DNA of 64,000 nt from Asterochloris sp. CNOR1 (taxonomy: Eukaryota > Chlorophyta > Trebouxiophyceae > Trebouxiales > Trebouxiaceae). The position numbers and the translations under genes were made by a program. The DNA lies in NCBI GenBank assembly GCA_963969365.1, contig OZ017751.1, positions 806,001 to 870,000 of the forward strand, read 5' to 3'. Shown here in pieces: positions 34,265 through 48,120 of this stretch. Every line of letters begins with the position of its first letter. Position 1 is the stretch's first letter. Under the pieces are notes generated by a model. The model saw nothing but the letters and a program-made list of their open reading frames with translations, was not told where the DNA came from and made no database searches.

Positions 34265-36920
34265 ATGCACGTGCTGAGCTCCAGGCTCTGCCACAAGAGG
34301 CCAGCACAAGATCTGCCTGCCTCATTGCCATGCAAGCGCGGCAAGCTGGGGTACAGAGCGCAGGTTGCTGGCAGCCTGGTCAGCCGCTGCAGGCACAGGG
34401 CACCTGTTGCCATCTTTGCAGCGGCAGCAGCGCTTGATGACCTGGACATTGAGACGCCAGACATCGATGCTGACCTGCGTCAATTCCAAGAGGAAGCCGG
34501 TGCTCAGTTTGATGTGCGTGCCGCCTGTCATAGCTCAGCGCTGGCACACAGCTGATGTCATGCCCAGCAACAAGCGCATTTGCCCCATTTTCTTGGCAAT
34601 TCCCAGATGTCAAATACACTGCAGGATGCAGAAGGCATCGTCAGCTATGGCAATGATGAGGAAGCTCTGCAAGCAGCTGAGACAGGCTGCTGCATCGTGG
34701 ACCAGTCTGGCTGGGGACGGCTTCGGGTCAGCGGCCCTGACAAGCTCAAGTTTTTGCACGGGCAGGTCAGAGTCTGTCATGGACAGTGCTTTGTCAACCT
34801 CTCCACTGCCTGGCACACCAGGCCTGACAGTGTTGTGCTTGCCCCTGTGCAGACCACGCAGGACATGTTGGCACGTCTCCCAGGAAGTGGATGCCTGACG
34901 GTGAGCAGCAAGTGCTGTCTGATGTGGGGGTTGCTTGACGATGCCTTGTGCTGACCCCATGGCACCGCACTGTGCCAATTCGGTGACATTTTGCTGCCGG
35001 CACCCCACATGAAGTGTTCTACTTCAACTGTTGCCTGCCTACTCTAACACATCTCCCAGGTACTGACCAACGCTCAGGGCAGGAGCATCGAGCTCCTCAC
35101 CTGCTATGTGCAAAGCAGCGGCGTCATGCTGCTGGTGTCCCCCCACATGAGGGAGGCGGTGCACCAGCGCCTGGACAAGTACATCCTCTATGGGGACCAG
35201 GTGGGGTATGCTGCTCAATGGGGGCCGCCTGCCTGCTGTATGGCATGGGGATGGGGGGGCTCTGCAGCCCTGCCTGCTATATGCTGCTCTTGGCCTGTGT
35301 GGGGGCTGCTAGCCTGCCTTGTGGCTTGTGAGGTCCTTTCCAGGTATCCCTGCCTGCAGTACTGCGAACCAGCCAGAGTGGCCCTCATGACATCTGGCAT
35401 GCAGTCAGCAGCCCTGCCTGGTGCAGGTTGCCATTGCAGATGTCTCCAGCAGCTGCGCCATGTTCACGCTGACGGGCCCAAGTGCTGCCTCAGTGCTGCA
35501 AGGGCTGGGAGCATCAGAGGACCAGCTCCAGCAGCCCCAGCACTCCCACAGCCTCCTCAAGCTGGGGGACAGCCCCGTCATGCTGGCTGTGGGCGACCAG
35601 CTTGCAGGTGAGCCCCTCCGTGATGCATGCTCATGCGCCTGGCCTGCAAGGATGGGCGTTTGCCCGTGCCCCTCCCGGGAGACCTGGCAGTGACATGCAT
35701 GCTGCGCCTGCAGGTCAGGGCTACACCCTCATTGCTGATGAGCGGGTGGCTGCAGACCTCTGGCAGAGCCTTACTGCGAAGGTGAGCCAGCTGCAGCCTG
35801 GTGGCCTTGTGCTTGACAGGTACGCATTTGTGTGCTCTGCCAGTGCTGGCCGGCTCAATTGCAGCTCCCATGCTGCTCAAGCGGGGTGCATCCTGTCCTG
35901 CAGGGTGCTGTGCCTCTCGGCCAGCAGGGCTGGCAGCATCTGCGGATCCTTGCAGGGCGGCCTCAGGCGGGCGCAGAGCTGACTGACAGCTTCAACCCGC
36001 TCGAGGCCAACCTGTACCATGCCGTCCATGTCAACAAAGGTGCGGCTCTCAAGGCTGTTTTGCAGAAGCTGGCAGGCAGGTGATGCTGACAAGACAAGGG
36101 GCTTTCCGCGCAGGCGGCTGCTGGGTGGAGAGCAGAGTGGCGGCTGCTGTTGGTGCCGCTGCCGGCTTGTATGCCTGCCTGGGGCATGGCTGCCCACTGG
36201 AATGGCACCCCTTGCTGGGGGCAGCTGGACGGCCAGGATCACTCCACCTCACGTGGTGTACCAGCCCTCAGTATGGGCTTGACTGACGCTTTTCCCTGCG
36301 CAGGGTGCTACATGGGGCAAGAGACCCTGGCCAAGGTTTCCAACAGGAATGCTGTCAACAAGCAGTTGTGGGGCGTGGAGGTTCAGGGGCCTGCAGCCGC
36401 TGGAGACCTGGTGTACAAAGGCAGGCTGTCTTGGTTAAGCTCCTGTTTACTGCACCCCGCAGCGCCTCACAGGCACAACTGACATACAGGTGACCAGAAG
36501 CTGGGCTCCATCAGCAGCGCAACTCCCAGAGGGTCAGGCACCTTTGCATTGGCCTACCTGAGATGCAAGAGTCAAGGCCAGCAGCAGAAGGTTGCTGGCC
36601 TGCAAGTAGAGTGCAACGGGCACCCTGCCCTCGTGACTGCCGTCCCCTTCTTATGCGGCGAATTCCCAGCAGGGGCTGCACCCTCGAAGGAGCCTGCTGC
36701 GGCAGAAGCAGAAGCAGCTGCTGCGTAAGCCTGTCTGCCAACAGCTTTGTCCCCTGTGCTTTCTTGTCCCTGGCTGCTGCTTTCAGCAGGTGCCTGCTCA
36801 CCCCAGGGTGTGTGCTGCAGGCAGGAGCAGTCTGATAAGGCTGCTGCAGAGGAAGCCAAGCAGAAGCGGCTGCAGGCAATGCAAGACAGACTGGCAGCAT
36901 GGCAGGCCTCACAGCAGTGA
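34265..36920 (+). CDS. Plastid YgfZ/IBA57-like folate-binding protein (477 aa)
   Basis: Member of the GcvT-fold YgfZ/IBA57 family that supports iron-sulfur protein maturation; a plastid form is likely. Exons are 34265-34513, 34607-34765, 34853-34900, 35060-35200, 35427-35607, 35714-35781, 35904-36039, 36304-36420, 36490-36724 and 36821-36920. The first ~60 residues are basic and Ala-rich like a transit peptide. GCCIVDQSGWGRLRVSGPDK and LKFLHGQ open the fold. The family signature Lys-Gly-Cys-Tyr-x-Gly-Gln-Glu (NKGCYMGQE) is split by an intron. The C-terminus is a Lys/Gln-rich helix. The intron 36421-36489 starts GC (tacaaag|gcaggc). Whether it serves 4Fe-4S assembly or another plastid role cannot be read here. 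Confidence 0.88.
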
Positions 36921-37385
36921 CTACCTCAAGGATTCATGTTGTCATCCACTCCACTCATAGATTTCGAGATGTTCATCAAGTCTCAACAATTACTCCCAGA
37001 GCGTTTCATGCATCTGCTGCTAGCACCTGCTTGTGCAGCTTGGCAGTCAATCAGGGCAAGCTGTCAGCCTCAACCTCAACCTGCATGTCACTCTGCAGAA
37101 TGAGCGCCCACCAGTATGTTGCGCACGTGATTTTCAATACAATTCAACAACACACAGCAAGAATGCAGCAGGTTCAAGTTCCAAATATTTCAAGTCAGGC
37201 AGGCCTAGTAGTAGTTGTAGTTCACAGTTACACAAAGCGTTTGCTGGCAGCTGCTGCTGGCACGCACGCAGTGATCACTTCTTGGCGCACCACAACTTGA
37301 GCTTGCCTCAGCCTCATGAAATGGGGGACAGCGTCTGACATGGGCCTGCAGCTGCAATCTGGAGTCGTGGAAGCTGTGCTTTATT
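36921..37385. other. Convergent 3' spacer, nothing recognised
   Basis: Contains the 3' UTRs of the IBA57-like gene (+) and the SAC3/GANP gene (-). No open frame with splice support. Confidence 0.6.
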
Positions 37386-40300
37386 TCATGCTTTGAACTT
37401 GGCAAGGAATGCATGGACGTCAAGGTTGACATCGCCATGGGCAACGGCAGTCTTGGGCACAGGCATGGTCAGCTCCTTCCTGGTTGGCACAGCTTCAAGC
37501 TCCACCTCAGAGAGGCGCAGCTGAGCCTCCCCACCACCTGTGCAGCGGTTGACAGAGGGCATGAGGCAGAGCCTAGCGTGGTGCTGAGCAGGGGACAGCC
37601 ACGTTAAGTAGACACAGAGGGAAGCTTGAGGACACATGCAGACAGTGGGCAGCACCAATACAGACGAGAGACGCTGGTCAAGCATGCACATGCACATCAA
37701 CACAGGGCAGGGCAGTGATTGGCAGAGCACTGTGTGCCCTGTGCACAGGTATGCATGAACCACCTGGCTGCTCCTTGATGACTGCAGAATGCTCATGCAA
37801 CCAGTCAAGGCAGAGTGCAGCAGCCTCCTCCTGGTCCTCCTGCAGCGGGCACAGGGGGGATGCTGTTGAGTTAGGCCTGGCGCCTAGCAGCTGTGGGAAG
37901 GATGTCACAGCTCCAGACAGGCAAGTGCGGGCGCACAGTGGAGCGACCTGCTCCTGGAGGCGGGCGGCCCAGCCAGGACTTGAGCGCTGAAGGCATGCTA
38001 GGGTGGGCAGCAGGTGCATGCTGGCAGGCACTGCCTGGCAAGGAGCGCACAGAGGCACTGCAGTGGGGTCGGGTGTCATGCGCGCTGAGCAGGGAGGTCC
38101 TCCAGCGCTGTGCAGGCAACACACACAGACAGAATATACGCTGCACTCCACTGCAGGCCGCACCTCAGGCTCTGCCAGGCCCTTGAAGACGGCTGAGGAG
38201 CACCCCGGAGGTGGCTGCTCCACACTCTGCTCAGACTGAGGCGGCCCCTGCTGGGCCCCTGTGTGACCTGCCCCACCTGTGCCACCTTGCGGGAGCCAGA
38301 AGCCCAGCACAACTGCAACTGCTGACACAGGAACAGTGGGGCGCACACCCTCTACCAGCTGCTTGGCTGCGCTGAATCTGAAGGTGGGGACGACAAAGTC
38401 CATGACTGCCCTTCCCAGTTTAGGGGCAGTGGAATACAGCTCCCAGAACAGGGTGTGGTCGCAGGTGGCATAGGCCCGCCGTACCTCAAGGGCGTGCACC
38501 ACAGCTGTCAGCCGCCGCATCTGCAGGCAGAGCAAGGCTGCATATCAGCCGGCAGCTGCAGGACGAGCAGGCTGGGAAGTGCCAAGGCTGTGATGGGGGA
38601 TGCGCACAGGGGCCAAGGGCGGCAAGGGGCAGCCCAACAGCCTGCTTTGCTTTACACCTCATGGACCTGGACTGCTGCAACCTGCTTTCACAGCGGCGCA
38701 AACACTCGGCAGGCTGATCCCTTCATCTCAGAACAAGACCCTGGAGCTTGTGCAGCAGCCGCCTAGGGAGCACAGTCAGAGGGGGCTTCGCACCAAGTGT
38801 CAACAGAGCTCAACTGGAGTCTGCAGCAAGAGACTTCCTGTCTTCTGACAGCCCTTGGCACAGCCCTACAGCACGCAGGCCTCTCACCTGAGGGGGAATG
38901 CTCTGCATGGTCTGCAGCAGTGCCACCGCCTGCCGCCGGGCGCCCATCTGGTACAGCAGGCGGTAGGCCAGGAACTCGTCTCGGCACCCCGCGCACCCCC
39001 GCCCATACAGCACATGCAGCTGCGATTGGCACTGGTTGAACTGCTCGCGGTCACCATACTCCAGGGCCGCCCGCCCGTGCGCCTCATAGATCTGCACCGC
39101 CAACTCATCGCGCAGGTGCTGCACCGTCGCATCCTGGCGCAGGGCCTTGAACTGATCCTCCAGGTAGAAATAATCTACCTCGCCCGCTGCACTGAGGGCA
39201 ACTAAACGCTCCAGGGCAGCCCGCAGCACCCGCGGCGGGCGCACATCACCCGGACGAGGGGCGGCTGTCAGGCGCAGGTACCGCTTCTCCAGCGCCTCGC
39301 TGGTGCCCACCACCACATAGCTGGCCCAGTCACGCTCGGCACCGCCGCTGACGTGGTGGTCCGCCTGCAGGCAGGGCAGGCTGCTTGTGACATGCTTGTC
39401 TAGCATTCATCTCCCAGAATACAGCCCCGGCAATGGGTCCCTGGCTTCCTGTGAGTTGCGCAGCAGCTCACACAGCCCAGATGGCAGGACTCGCCTCTCA
39501 TTTCAGACTTGGGTGCTGACCTCGCCAGTGTCCTGCTACATGCTTAGCAGCAATGCCCATGTCAAAGTGCTGCAGGGCGGGCTGGCACTTGCAGGCACGG
39601 CCATATAGGCGAGCAACAGCCGCCGACCTCATCAGAGTCCTGCTCCAGGTCATCTGCGCGCCCGTTGCCAAAGCGCTGCGCCCGCTTCTGGCGGCGCCTG
39701 ACCTCCTCAGGGGTCATGGGCGTGCTGCCCTGCCCCCGAACCCAGGTGTTGGTCCGCTTCTGGCGCTTGACCAGCTTGTCAGCCTTCACGCCGTGCAGCC
39801 CATGATCTGACTTGCGCTTGGCCGCCTCCCGCTGCTTCCTGCCGGGCCTGGAGGTGCAGGCTCAAGAGTCAGACACACGGGCTGATGAGCCAGCCTGGCC
39901 TGCTGCATGGTGTCTCTCAGCTGGACCTCAGAAACCACTATCATTGAATGCTGATTCAGAACAGCAGAGCTGCACCACACCCCTTCAACATGGTTCCGCA
40001 TCTGCCGCCCTGCACTCCTGCTTGCGCACCCCACCGCATCCTTTCATAGATACAATTTGAGTAGAAAGGTTGCCTCCCAGCTTAGGGTTTTGTCCTGCAA
40101 CCTGGCATGATCCCCTGTGCTTGTATGTCCTGCGGATGCTGCTAAAGGGGCTGCACACCGTCACTTCATGACGAGTTTTGGCCCCCATTGAGGAAAGCCA
40201 GCAGCCCACCTCTTGTTCTTCTCCCGCTGCCTGGAAGACGCCTGCACAGAGTCATTGCTGCTGGTGCTGTGCGCTCTTTGCCGCCTGCGCTCCCTGTCCC

Positions 40301-42691
40301 ACTCGCTGCCTCTGCCTGTGCTGGCGCTGGGGCTGCTCCTGCTATCGTAGCTGCGCCCGCGTGAGCGCTGCGGTGACCGAGATCGCATGCGGGGTGGGGC
40401 AGGCCTGACTGCCCCATAGTTGGGCCGCCCTGCCCAGCCGGCAGTCACCTTGACACCTGCGGCAGCAGTCGGGCTCGTTTGAATCCCCTGCTGACATGGC
40501 TGTTTGCTGCCTTCTTGGCTGCCCTCTTGGCTGCCCACCAGGGTGCCATAAACCACAGTGCATATTGGGGCAAGGGCTGTGTCTGCTGCCTGGCATGGGA
40601 TGGACGGCACCAGCCAGCAGATGTCCTGAGCGCCCATGAGGCTGACCTGATGCAGTGCACACCCTGCAAGTGCTGCCAAGGAACAACCGTCATGCAACAC
40701 TCGGCAAGGACCTCTCCCCAGAGCACGCAGCTCTGTCAGAGCATGCAGCTGGCCCACCTGGCGGCAGCCAGGTAGATGCCCTCTGTCTGCCAGCATTGAG
40801 CCGGGCAGCGGCCGCCTGTGCGGCAGCCACCACGGCATTCACAGGCGGCGCTTCGCCGAATACAGCATCTAGCGGCACCTTGTCCCACTGCCGCGTCCAC
40901 AGCTCCCCTTTGCTCGTGGCATCCTCAATCATCTCCCTCAGCTTGAGCTGCAGGAGTTTTGTGTTGAGCATAGCAGAAACACACAACAGCATTGTAGACA
41001 AGCATGCTGCCTTCAGAACATGAGGAAAGCATCCCAGAAACTGAGCACCCTCAGCTGGTGCCACATGGACAGCACAGTCAGTGCGGCCAGCTGTGGATGC
41101 AAGGGCTGTTGGCAGCAGAAGAGCTGACTGCAGGATCAGCAAGTCTACCTGGGCCCTCTGCTTCACATGCTCAGGCTCCTGGCCAATTTTCTCGAACATC
41201 CTGGTCACGAAGATCATGAGGCTAGGGGGTTTGTCACTGCCCCCTGCAGCTGCCGCCTGCAGAGCTGCAGGCGCCTGGGGAGCAGCAGTACCCACCTGCA
41301 GTGGGCCCAACAGGTCATGCATCCTTCTGGCACATGCAGGTTGGTGGCCTGACGCAGTCTGCAGTTTCTGCACCCGAAGCAGGCTGCCACATGCATTTTG
41401 GGAAGGCACGAACCTGGATGAGCACAGCGAATCATGCATCCAGCTGAGGCAGACAGCATGCCTCTGGGCCACACCGCCTCCGGCTTGCCATGCAGAGCAT
41501 GGGCTCAAGGAACGGCCACCTAAAGACAAGCACTCGGCAGGCAGGCTTGCCACTCTGCTCACCGCAAGGTAGGCAGGCTTGGGCGCTTGAGGCTTGATGT
41601 GGAAAGACTTGGCCTCAACTGTGCCTGGCATGCGCACTGCCCCAGGCTTCACCACCCCATTTGCCGCAGAGCTGCACAGCAGGAACAGGAGGAGCGCTGA
41701 GCAGGCAGGCAGGCAACGGCAGCCAACTGGCTTGAATGCATGAGCACAATGCTGCAGACATTGCTGGTATGACAAGCACGCCCGGTGGGTCCCTGCCCCT
41801 CGGCCTCGGCTCAGCAGAATCCAATGCAAAGATGGCATTGACCCTGGCCTGCAAAGAGGAGCACCAATAGTGCTGTCACAAGTGCGCTGCTGCAGGGTGC
41901 TGCTCTCTGCCACAAGATCAGCGACGCATGACCCGAGGCGAAGCCAGGCCTCACCCCCCACCTCCAGAGCTTACCTGCCCTGCTGTGGCGGCGCTGGGGG
42001 TGCTACTGATTGTCCCGGCATCTTCACAGTCTGCCCCGGCATGTTGACCTTGGGCTTCGCCTCATCCAGGTTGCCAGGGTAGGGCGTGGAGGGGGGCTGC
42101 GGGTGCCCGGGATAGTAGCCTGTTTGCCCAGCTGACACCGCATACTGCTGATGGCCATAGGCAGCATTATGAACATTGTATGGCCACTGCTGCTGGTACC
42201 CATAGCCCTGCTGCTGCATGCCAAAACCTCCATATGGTGCCTGCAGAAGGTCAGCGCCTCATGTGTACCAGTGCAAGGCCCTGCAAAGGGCTGGCAGGCA
42301 CAACACGACAGCGCAAGGTGAATCGTCCTGTGACAATTCTTTGAGCAACCCAGAGATGTCTCACTGCTGCCTGGCAGGGCTGCCAAGACCCTCCAGCTGC
42401 ACTGTGATCCGCCGCCCAGTAATAATGGCCACTGTTATGGATCCAATAGCCGTTTGCATCTTTGTAGCAATCAGTATTGCCAGCCTGCACACAGCAGAAG
42501 GCCTCAGCCATCGCCCGTGGGCTTCTTTGATGCATGACATCAGACAGGCAGGATTGCAAAGAACTGCGATGCTTGGCGGCTTTTCCAAAAAGGGGCACCT
42601 GGGGCTCAGGAGGCGCTTGCTGCCCTCCTTGAGCCTGCTCAGGCTGTTGAGCATCTGGTGCCCCAGGAGGGCCCTCAGCGATGGCACTCAT
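37386..42691 (-). CDS. SAC3/GANP-domain protein (LENG8/THP3-like)
   Basis: mRNA export/processing factor of the SAC3-GANP group, closest to animal LENG8 and yeast Thp3. Exons are 42599-42691, 42365-42484, 41975-42240, one unresolved exon in about 41770-41850, 41563-41671, 41149-41295, 40758-40947, 40210-40456, 39628-39847, 38888-39364, 38164-38520, 37764-37839 and 37386-37537. The N-terminus has a WW-like stretch (GYWIHNSGHYYW) and a Gln/Tyr/Pro-rich segment, then KPPSLMIFVTRMFEKI, an RS-type basic region and a Lys/Arg-rich helix. The core includes ALEKRYLRLTAAPRPGDVRP, YYLED-like FYLEDQFKALRQD, IYEAHGRAALEYGDREQFN and QCQSQLHVLYG, matching LENG8. The C-terminal winged-helix part ends HAFLAKFKA. 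Nuclear location is inferred from family. Confidence 0.87.
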
Positions 42692-42972
42692 GCGGCCACC
42701 ACCCCAGACTGCAGCTCTCCCCAGGCCTGGCCAGTTGGGCTTCGGCAAAGTTTACCTTTTGTTTTCTTTGCATGAGCACAGAGCCTGCAACGGGCTGGAT
42801 CTGGCAGCTTCCGGGAGCTATTGTGCCGCTCGGGTCTGCCTGCAAAGCAGTCTGGTGGAAGTCGCCCCTTGAGCACCAGCCCCTGCCATCCCACCGCATC
42901 AGCCAGCCTCAAGCCCCCAGTCCCTGCTAGTCCCGGTCCTGCAGGCTGCCGGCACAGATCCCGGGCACAGCC
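42692..42972. promoter_or_regulatory. Bidirectional promoter spacer (SAC3/GANP and TOL)
   Basis: 281 bp separate the divergent ATG codons at 42691 (-) and 42973 (+). No TATA-like box or other element is evident. Shared regulation is an inference from spacing only. Confidence 0.5.
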
Positions 42973-45900
42973 ATGAAGGGGGCCTTCAAATCCATGAATA
43001 CCGGCCTCAAGGGCGTGGGAGACAAGCTGTCCCTCACAAAGGGCAAGTACACGGACGGGTTGGTGGGGAACAGGCTGGAGGAGCTCATCAGGAAGGCCAC
43101 AGCCAAGAACCTGCCAGGCCCTGACGCCACCCTGAACACCCAGGTGTGGACTGCCTAGTCTGCAGGTCCCAGCTGTTGTGTTCTACGCTTGTCAGTTCCT
43201 CAGCCTGGTGCCTGAACTCAGCGCTGCTGTGCACACAGCAAACCCCCCTGTGCATGCAGGTTGTGAACTCCATCAATGCCGATGGAGGAGGAGCCACATC
43301 ATACGTAAGCTGCTCTCCTTTGCTTGTGCCACGCTTGAGTTGCCTGTCTGGTCCCTTGTCGTTGTGAATTTCCTGTCTCTCCCAGAAGACATGCATTGCC
43401 CCTAAGTTCACATGGTGGTGACTGCAGCAAATTGCTGCCATCATCAGAAAGCGGCTGGAGCAGCCCAAGCCCCACAAGCAATATCTGGCCATCATGCTGA
43501 CCCAGGAGGTGAGGTGATGCACATAGCTGGCTGGTACGCATCTGAAGCAGAGCACGAGGCCCTAGGTCCAGCCGGCAAATCACACAACCTCAAATCTGAA
43601 CACATAGCTGTCCCAAGCTTATGAGTCTCATCTTCACACTGCATCAGGGCACTGCTGCAGGTCTTGCAAGTGCCTGCAGCGCAGTCATACAGAGCTTACA
43701 TCTACGATCCTAGATCTGTACCCCTGGCTACTGCAGGTGCTGCAGAACTGTAGCCGGGCGATGGAGGCAGCCAGGGAGGAGCTGTTGCAGGAAGTGGCCA
43801 AGATTGCGGCCAAGCCTATGAACCGCTACAGCACAGATCTGCCCGGACAGCAGGAGGCCAAGAACGCAGCCTTTGCCCTGCTGCGGCAGTATGGGCGGGA
43901 GGGGCAGGAAGTGCTGCGCAATGTGACCGGGGCAGGCCAGTGAGTGCTGCCGGCCTGCTTCACAGCAAGGCTGCACCCACCTGCAGCGCTTCCGCTGGCC
44001 CGCTCTGCTGCTTTGTAATCAGCCTGAGCTGCACCTCCCTCTCCACTGCAATCTGCAAAGCTTGCTCTGCCCCCACCTGCAGTCCTGGTTGCTTCACATC
44101 CTCCTGTTGCCCCTGTGCCTGTGGTTCTGAAGGTAGCTGGCAGGCGCCAGCTCATTCAAGCTCAGCCCCTCTGCAGCAGCCTCTGGGCAGGGCCCCCACC
44201 CCAGCAGCAGGCCTGGCGTCCAGCCTGGCGTCTGCGTCTGACCCCTGCCTCCTCCCCAGCGTCTGCATGAAACCCTGGCACCCTGTGCCTGCAGGACGGC
44301 CCACTTCCAGGGAGAGCCCATCACAGTGCATGACCCGGGGGCAGTGGGCCCCCGCAGCAGCGCCAACAGCTTCCAGCAGCTGAAGGAGCAGATCCAGACG
44401 GGGGTGGCCCAGGCCACCAGCCACACAGAGACGCTGCAGGACATGGTGCTGAGGATGAGCCAGGACGACAGCTCTGCGGCTGACCCCCAGAAGGGGGTGC
44501 TGAAGGATCTGGTCAAGGAGATGATCTCATTCAGGCAAGCGACCGGCTAATTGCAGAAGGCCTGCTCACGTGCAGCATGCCAGCTCCAATGGCGTCTTGG
44601 GTATTGCTCAGCTCTTGTGCAGGTTGAGGCCCCTGGCGTGATGCCATGAGTGGGGTCGGCTGCATAGGGGTCAGGTGGTGCTGAGCTTGCTCAGAGCTGG
44701 GATCCAAGGGTGCCAGATCTACCAGTGCTTGCAAGGTGTTGTCAATACGAGTGAGGACGCAGCCACTTCACTTAATGATTTCCGGCCAGCTGTGTAGACC
44801 ACAGCCACCCTGCTGCGCTTGAGGACGCTATCGAGTTGGGTGCAAGGGTTACCTGCTGGTGTATCTGGTTCCTGGAGGAGGCAGCCCCATCGCAACCACT
44901 GAGATCTCACATGCTCACTTTGGCGCATGGAGGTGCCAAGTCAATGCCCACCAAGCAGCTGCAGGACCTTATGGAAGAGTCTGGCCCATGCAGGAATGGA
45001 TTCGAAGGCAAGTTGAGCGCCCTGAGCCAGTTTCAGACTGACGAGGCCAATGCCCTGATGACCAGAGCGCTGACTGCGATGGACATGATGAATAACGCCA
45101 TTGAGCTGCAGAATGAGGTAAGTCCAGCAGCTGGAGCCATGCTGTGGGAGCAGGTCTGCCTTGAAGTGGCAGGCAGTGTTGCGAGCCATCATAGATGTCC
45201 CCTGGACATGTTAAGGAATGCCATTGACTGACACCCAAGTCGGGCTCTGCACCTCGGCTCTGGGTCTTAAGGATGCTGTGCTTCCAGCAGCAAGCCTGCA
45301 TACAAGGCACCATGCGCTGGCACAGACATGCTTCATGTCATGCAGCTGCAGAGGAAAGGAAGTTGCAGCATGTCAGTGTCTTTTTTGCTTGCTGATGCCC
45401 AGAGCTCTTCACTCCACTGGAGCTGATTTCTGCGCCTCAGGAGGAGAATGTCAGTCCTTGACCACAATCTGAGGCTTGTGGCCTTTGGCATGCAAGGGTG
45501 ATCCTAGCCACAGCAGCGGTCCCATCTTCCCAAGCATGCCTGAATCTGACCGCTTCTGCATGCACTGTTGCCTAGCTCCCCTTGGTTGCCTCTTCAGGTG
45601 CTGACAGCCCGCAAGAACAACAGGAGCACAGACAACACCCCCAAGCGCTCTAAGGCGCCGCCGCCAGCACTGAGCGGGTACCCTCCCGCACAGTCCTCAG
45701 CCCCCCAGCCCAGCCCACCAGCCACCCCGGCTGGGGCAGCTCCTGGGCATGCGCCAGCTGCACCGCCCTCCCCTCTGGACGCCATTCTGGAGCTGCAGCA
45801 GGTGAGGCTTCGAGTCGTATGTGGAGTGAAAGTCGCCTGATCCAGATGGGGGTCGGCATGAGTCTCTTGCATGGGGACGTGTGTTTTGGGAGGAGCCTTG

Positions 45901-47642
45901 CCCTGCAACAGCTGGGCATGGGCGGAGCTGTCTAACAGCATATGTGTGGCTTGCCCTCAATGATGCGTGGCTTGCCCTGGCAAGAATTACCACGGGCCAG
46001 CTGCAGCATGTCTCGTAGTGTGGTGCATCTCACTAGGCTGACCAAAGCGAGGCCTGCTTGCACACCTTGCAGCAGGTGCTGTCCACACTCTGCTGGACTC
46101 TCACTCAGTATGGTATGCAGGGGTTGGATGCCAGCTATGGGCCAAGCACCTACCCAACCCAGCTGCAGCACCAACAGCTCTCCCAGGACGATCCATTTGC
46201 TGCCAGCAGCCGCCTGCACAGCGACCCCTTCAGCAGCAGCGGTGCCATGCCGTCGGGCGGGGGATCCGGCACCACTTTTGGCAGCATGGGGCCAGGGAAC
46301 GGCGGCTCGACGATGTTTGGGGGCTCCGACTTTGGCGGGCAGGCATCCCATCAGAGGACAACTTCCTCTGCCAGCAGCAACAATCCCTTTGCACCAGGGG
46401 CTGGCCTGCATAGCGCAGGGCCTTCCCTGCAGTCCCAGGGCAGCTCGGCGCACGGCGTGTCAAGTCCCACCTCCTCCATGTCAGGCGGCTACCCAGGGCC
46501 AGCAGCCTCGTCTGCCTTTCAGGCGCCCCCAAGTAGCTACCCCTCGAGCTCTGGGGCTCCTGCAGGGCCTGCAGGCAACTCTGCTGCGTACCCAGGCACC
46601 AACCTGTACCCGAGCATCTACTCTGGGACAGGCAGCCAGGGCAGCGGGCAGTACGCCCAGCAGGGTAGAGGACAAATCCCAAGCAACGGGGGTGGGCAGT
46701 ATGTCCAGCAGGGGCAGGGCAGCAGCCTATCTGGCCAGCAGGGCCAGGGCAGTCAGGCTGTGATGCCAAATGGGTTTGGGCAGCTGCAGGCGCCTGGTGC
46801 CCAGCAGCGCTCGCTTGGCTCTGGGCAGCTGCAGGCCCCCAGCAGCACTCCCCAGCATCAGCAGCCAGCGCCCGCTGCTGATGGGTTTGAGTCCAACACC
46901 TTTGGGGGGCCCAGCAACGGGGTGGAGGGGTCCAGCCACACCTCCAGCTTCGGTGGTGGCGCACCGCCGCCACGTGCAGGCAAGCAAAGTGTTGATTCCA
47001 GGGAATTACATGCTAAAAAGTTTGGATGCATCCCACTTTTGTGCTTGCCAGGACTCGCATCAGAGGTCCAGCGCGATAGTCAAGCCTCCTTTGTGTTGGC
47101 GCAGGCAGCATGGCGGCACTGAGGGCTCAGAAGGTGGTGGGGCAGCAGCCCCAGCAGCAGCCCAGCCTGCGGCAGACTGGGTCTGGAATCTGGCAGTCAG
47201 GCTCCGGGGTGCCCCTATCATCAACCCTGTCCACCAACAGTGGATGGCAGAGCGGGACCACCACACCTCAACCCAAGCAGGGCAGCTCCAGCGACACCGA
47301 GTTTGACATATTTTTTGCAAACAGGTGGGTGCTAGGCTGCTGTGGCCGTTGCCTGTGCAAGTTTCAGCCTTCAGATGCAGCCCCACCATCTGCCTGGGTC
47401 TGCTCAACTACTGCCTCAGGGGGCACCCCTTAACGTCAGTGGGCACCCCTCACCAAGCAGCTGATGCCTGAGTGATCTGAATGTGTTGGCTGGCTGCATG
47501 CAGGTTTGGCAGTAGCAGCGGGGGTACCACCCCCACACACACGCTGTCTGGAGGCGAATGGCAACAGAAGGCCTCCCAGCCCCGTCAGCCCAAAGCCTCT
47601 GACGATTTTGATGATCTGCTAGCTCTCCGCACCTCGAGATAG
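42973..47642 (+). CDS. TOM1-like (TOL) VHS-GAT ubiquitin-sorting protein (761 aa)
   Basis: ESCRT-0-like adaptor that gathers ubiquitinated membrane cargo on endosomes. Exons are 42973-43143, 43260-43304, 43428-43508, 43737-43939, 44295-44534, 44994-45117, 45598-45801, 46121-46979, 47105-47324 and 47504-47642. The VHS domain spans about residues 15-150 (LVGNRLEELIRKATAKNLPG, VVNSINADGGGA, AIIRKRLEQPKPHKQYLAI). The GAT domain follows (LKDLVKEMISFR joined to NGFEGKLSALSQFQTDEAN). The ~470-residue tail is Gly/Ser/Gln-rich with DPF and NPF tripeptides (DDPFAAS, SDPFSSS, NNPFAPG), likely clathrin-adaptor or EH-domain ligands. It ends in an acidic DDFDDLLAL, a clathrin-box-like motif. Introns 44535-44993 and 46980-47104 have GC donors (attcag|gcaagc and gtgcag|gcaagc). 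Confidence 0.92.
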
Positions 47643-48120
47643 ACTGCATACATGCACAATTGGCAACTGAACTGGCAGACTGGACCAGCAGGCAACCTTT
47701 CATGCCTTTTTGCACAACCACTAGGACACCCACCCTCCCCAAGGCTAGCCGCTAAGCTCAACGACACACCATCAGAATCACTGTGACTGGCAAATAGCCC
47801 TAGGTTTTCTGTTTACATCGACCCTCTTTGTCTAGTGCTTGAAATTGACAAGTGTGCTCTCCTTGGTCTGTTGTATAGACAGAACCTGCATAGGCAAATG
47901 CTGCCATTGATTGGCCACACTTGTAAGCCTGGGACACAGAGTGTCATGTTCAAGCCACACCTTCTCAGGGCTTGCCCTGCACCTGCGTGGCTTGGGAAAA
48001 TCAGATGCAGCAGCTGGCAGAGGGGCCTTCACAGTCAGCTGGTCTGAGCAGAGAGGCCTGGGGGAGCCAAGGTGCCTTGCAAGTCCCTGCATGGTTTCAT
48101 GCAGACCTCGTGGTCAGCAG
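47643..48120. other. Convergent 3' spacer, nothing recognised
   Basis: Between the TOL stop and the stop of the minus-strand coiled-coil membrane protein. No gene or repeat recognised. Confidence 0.6.
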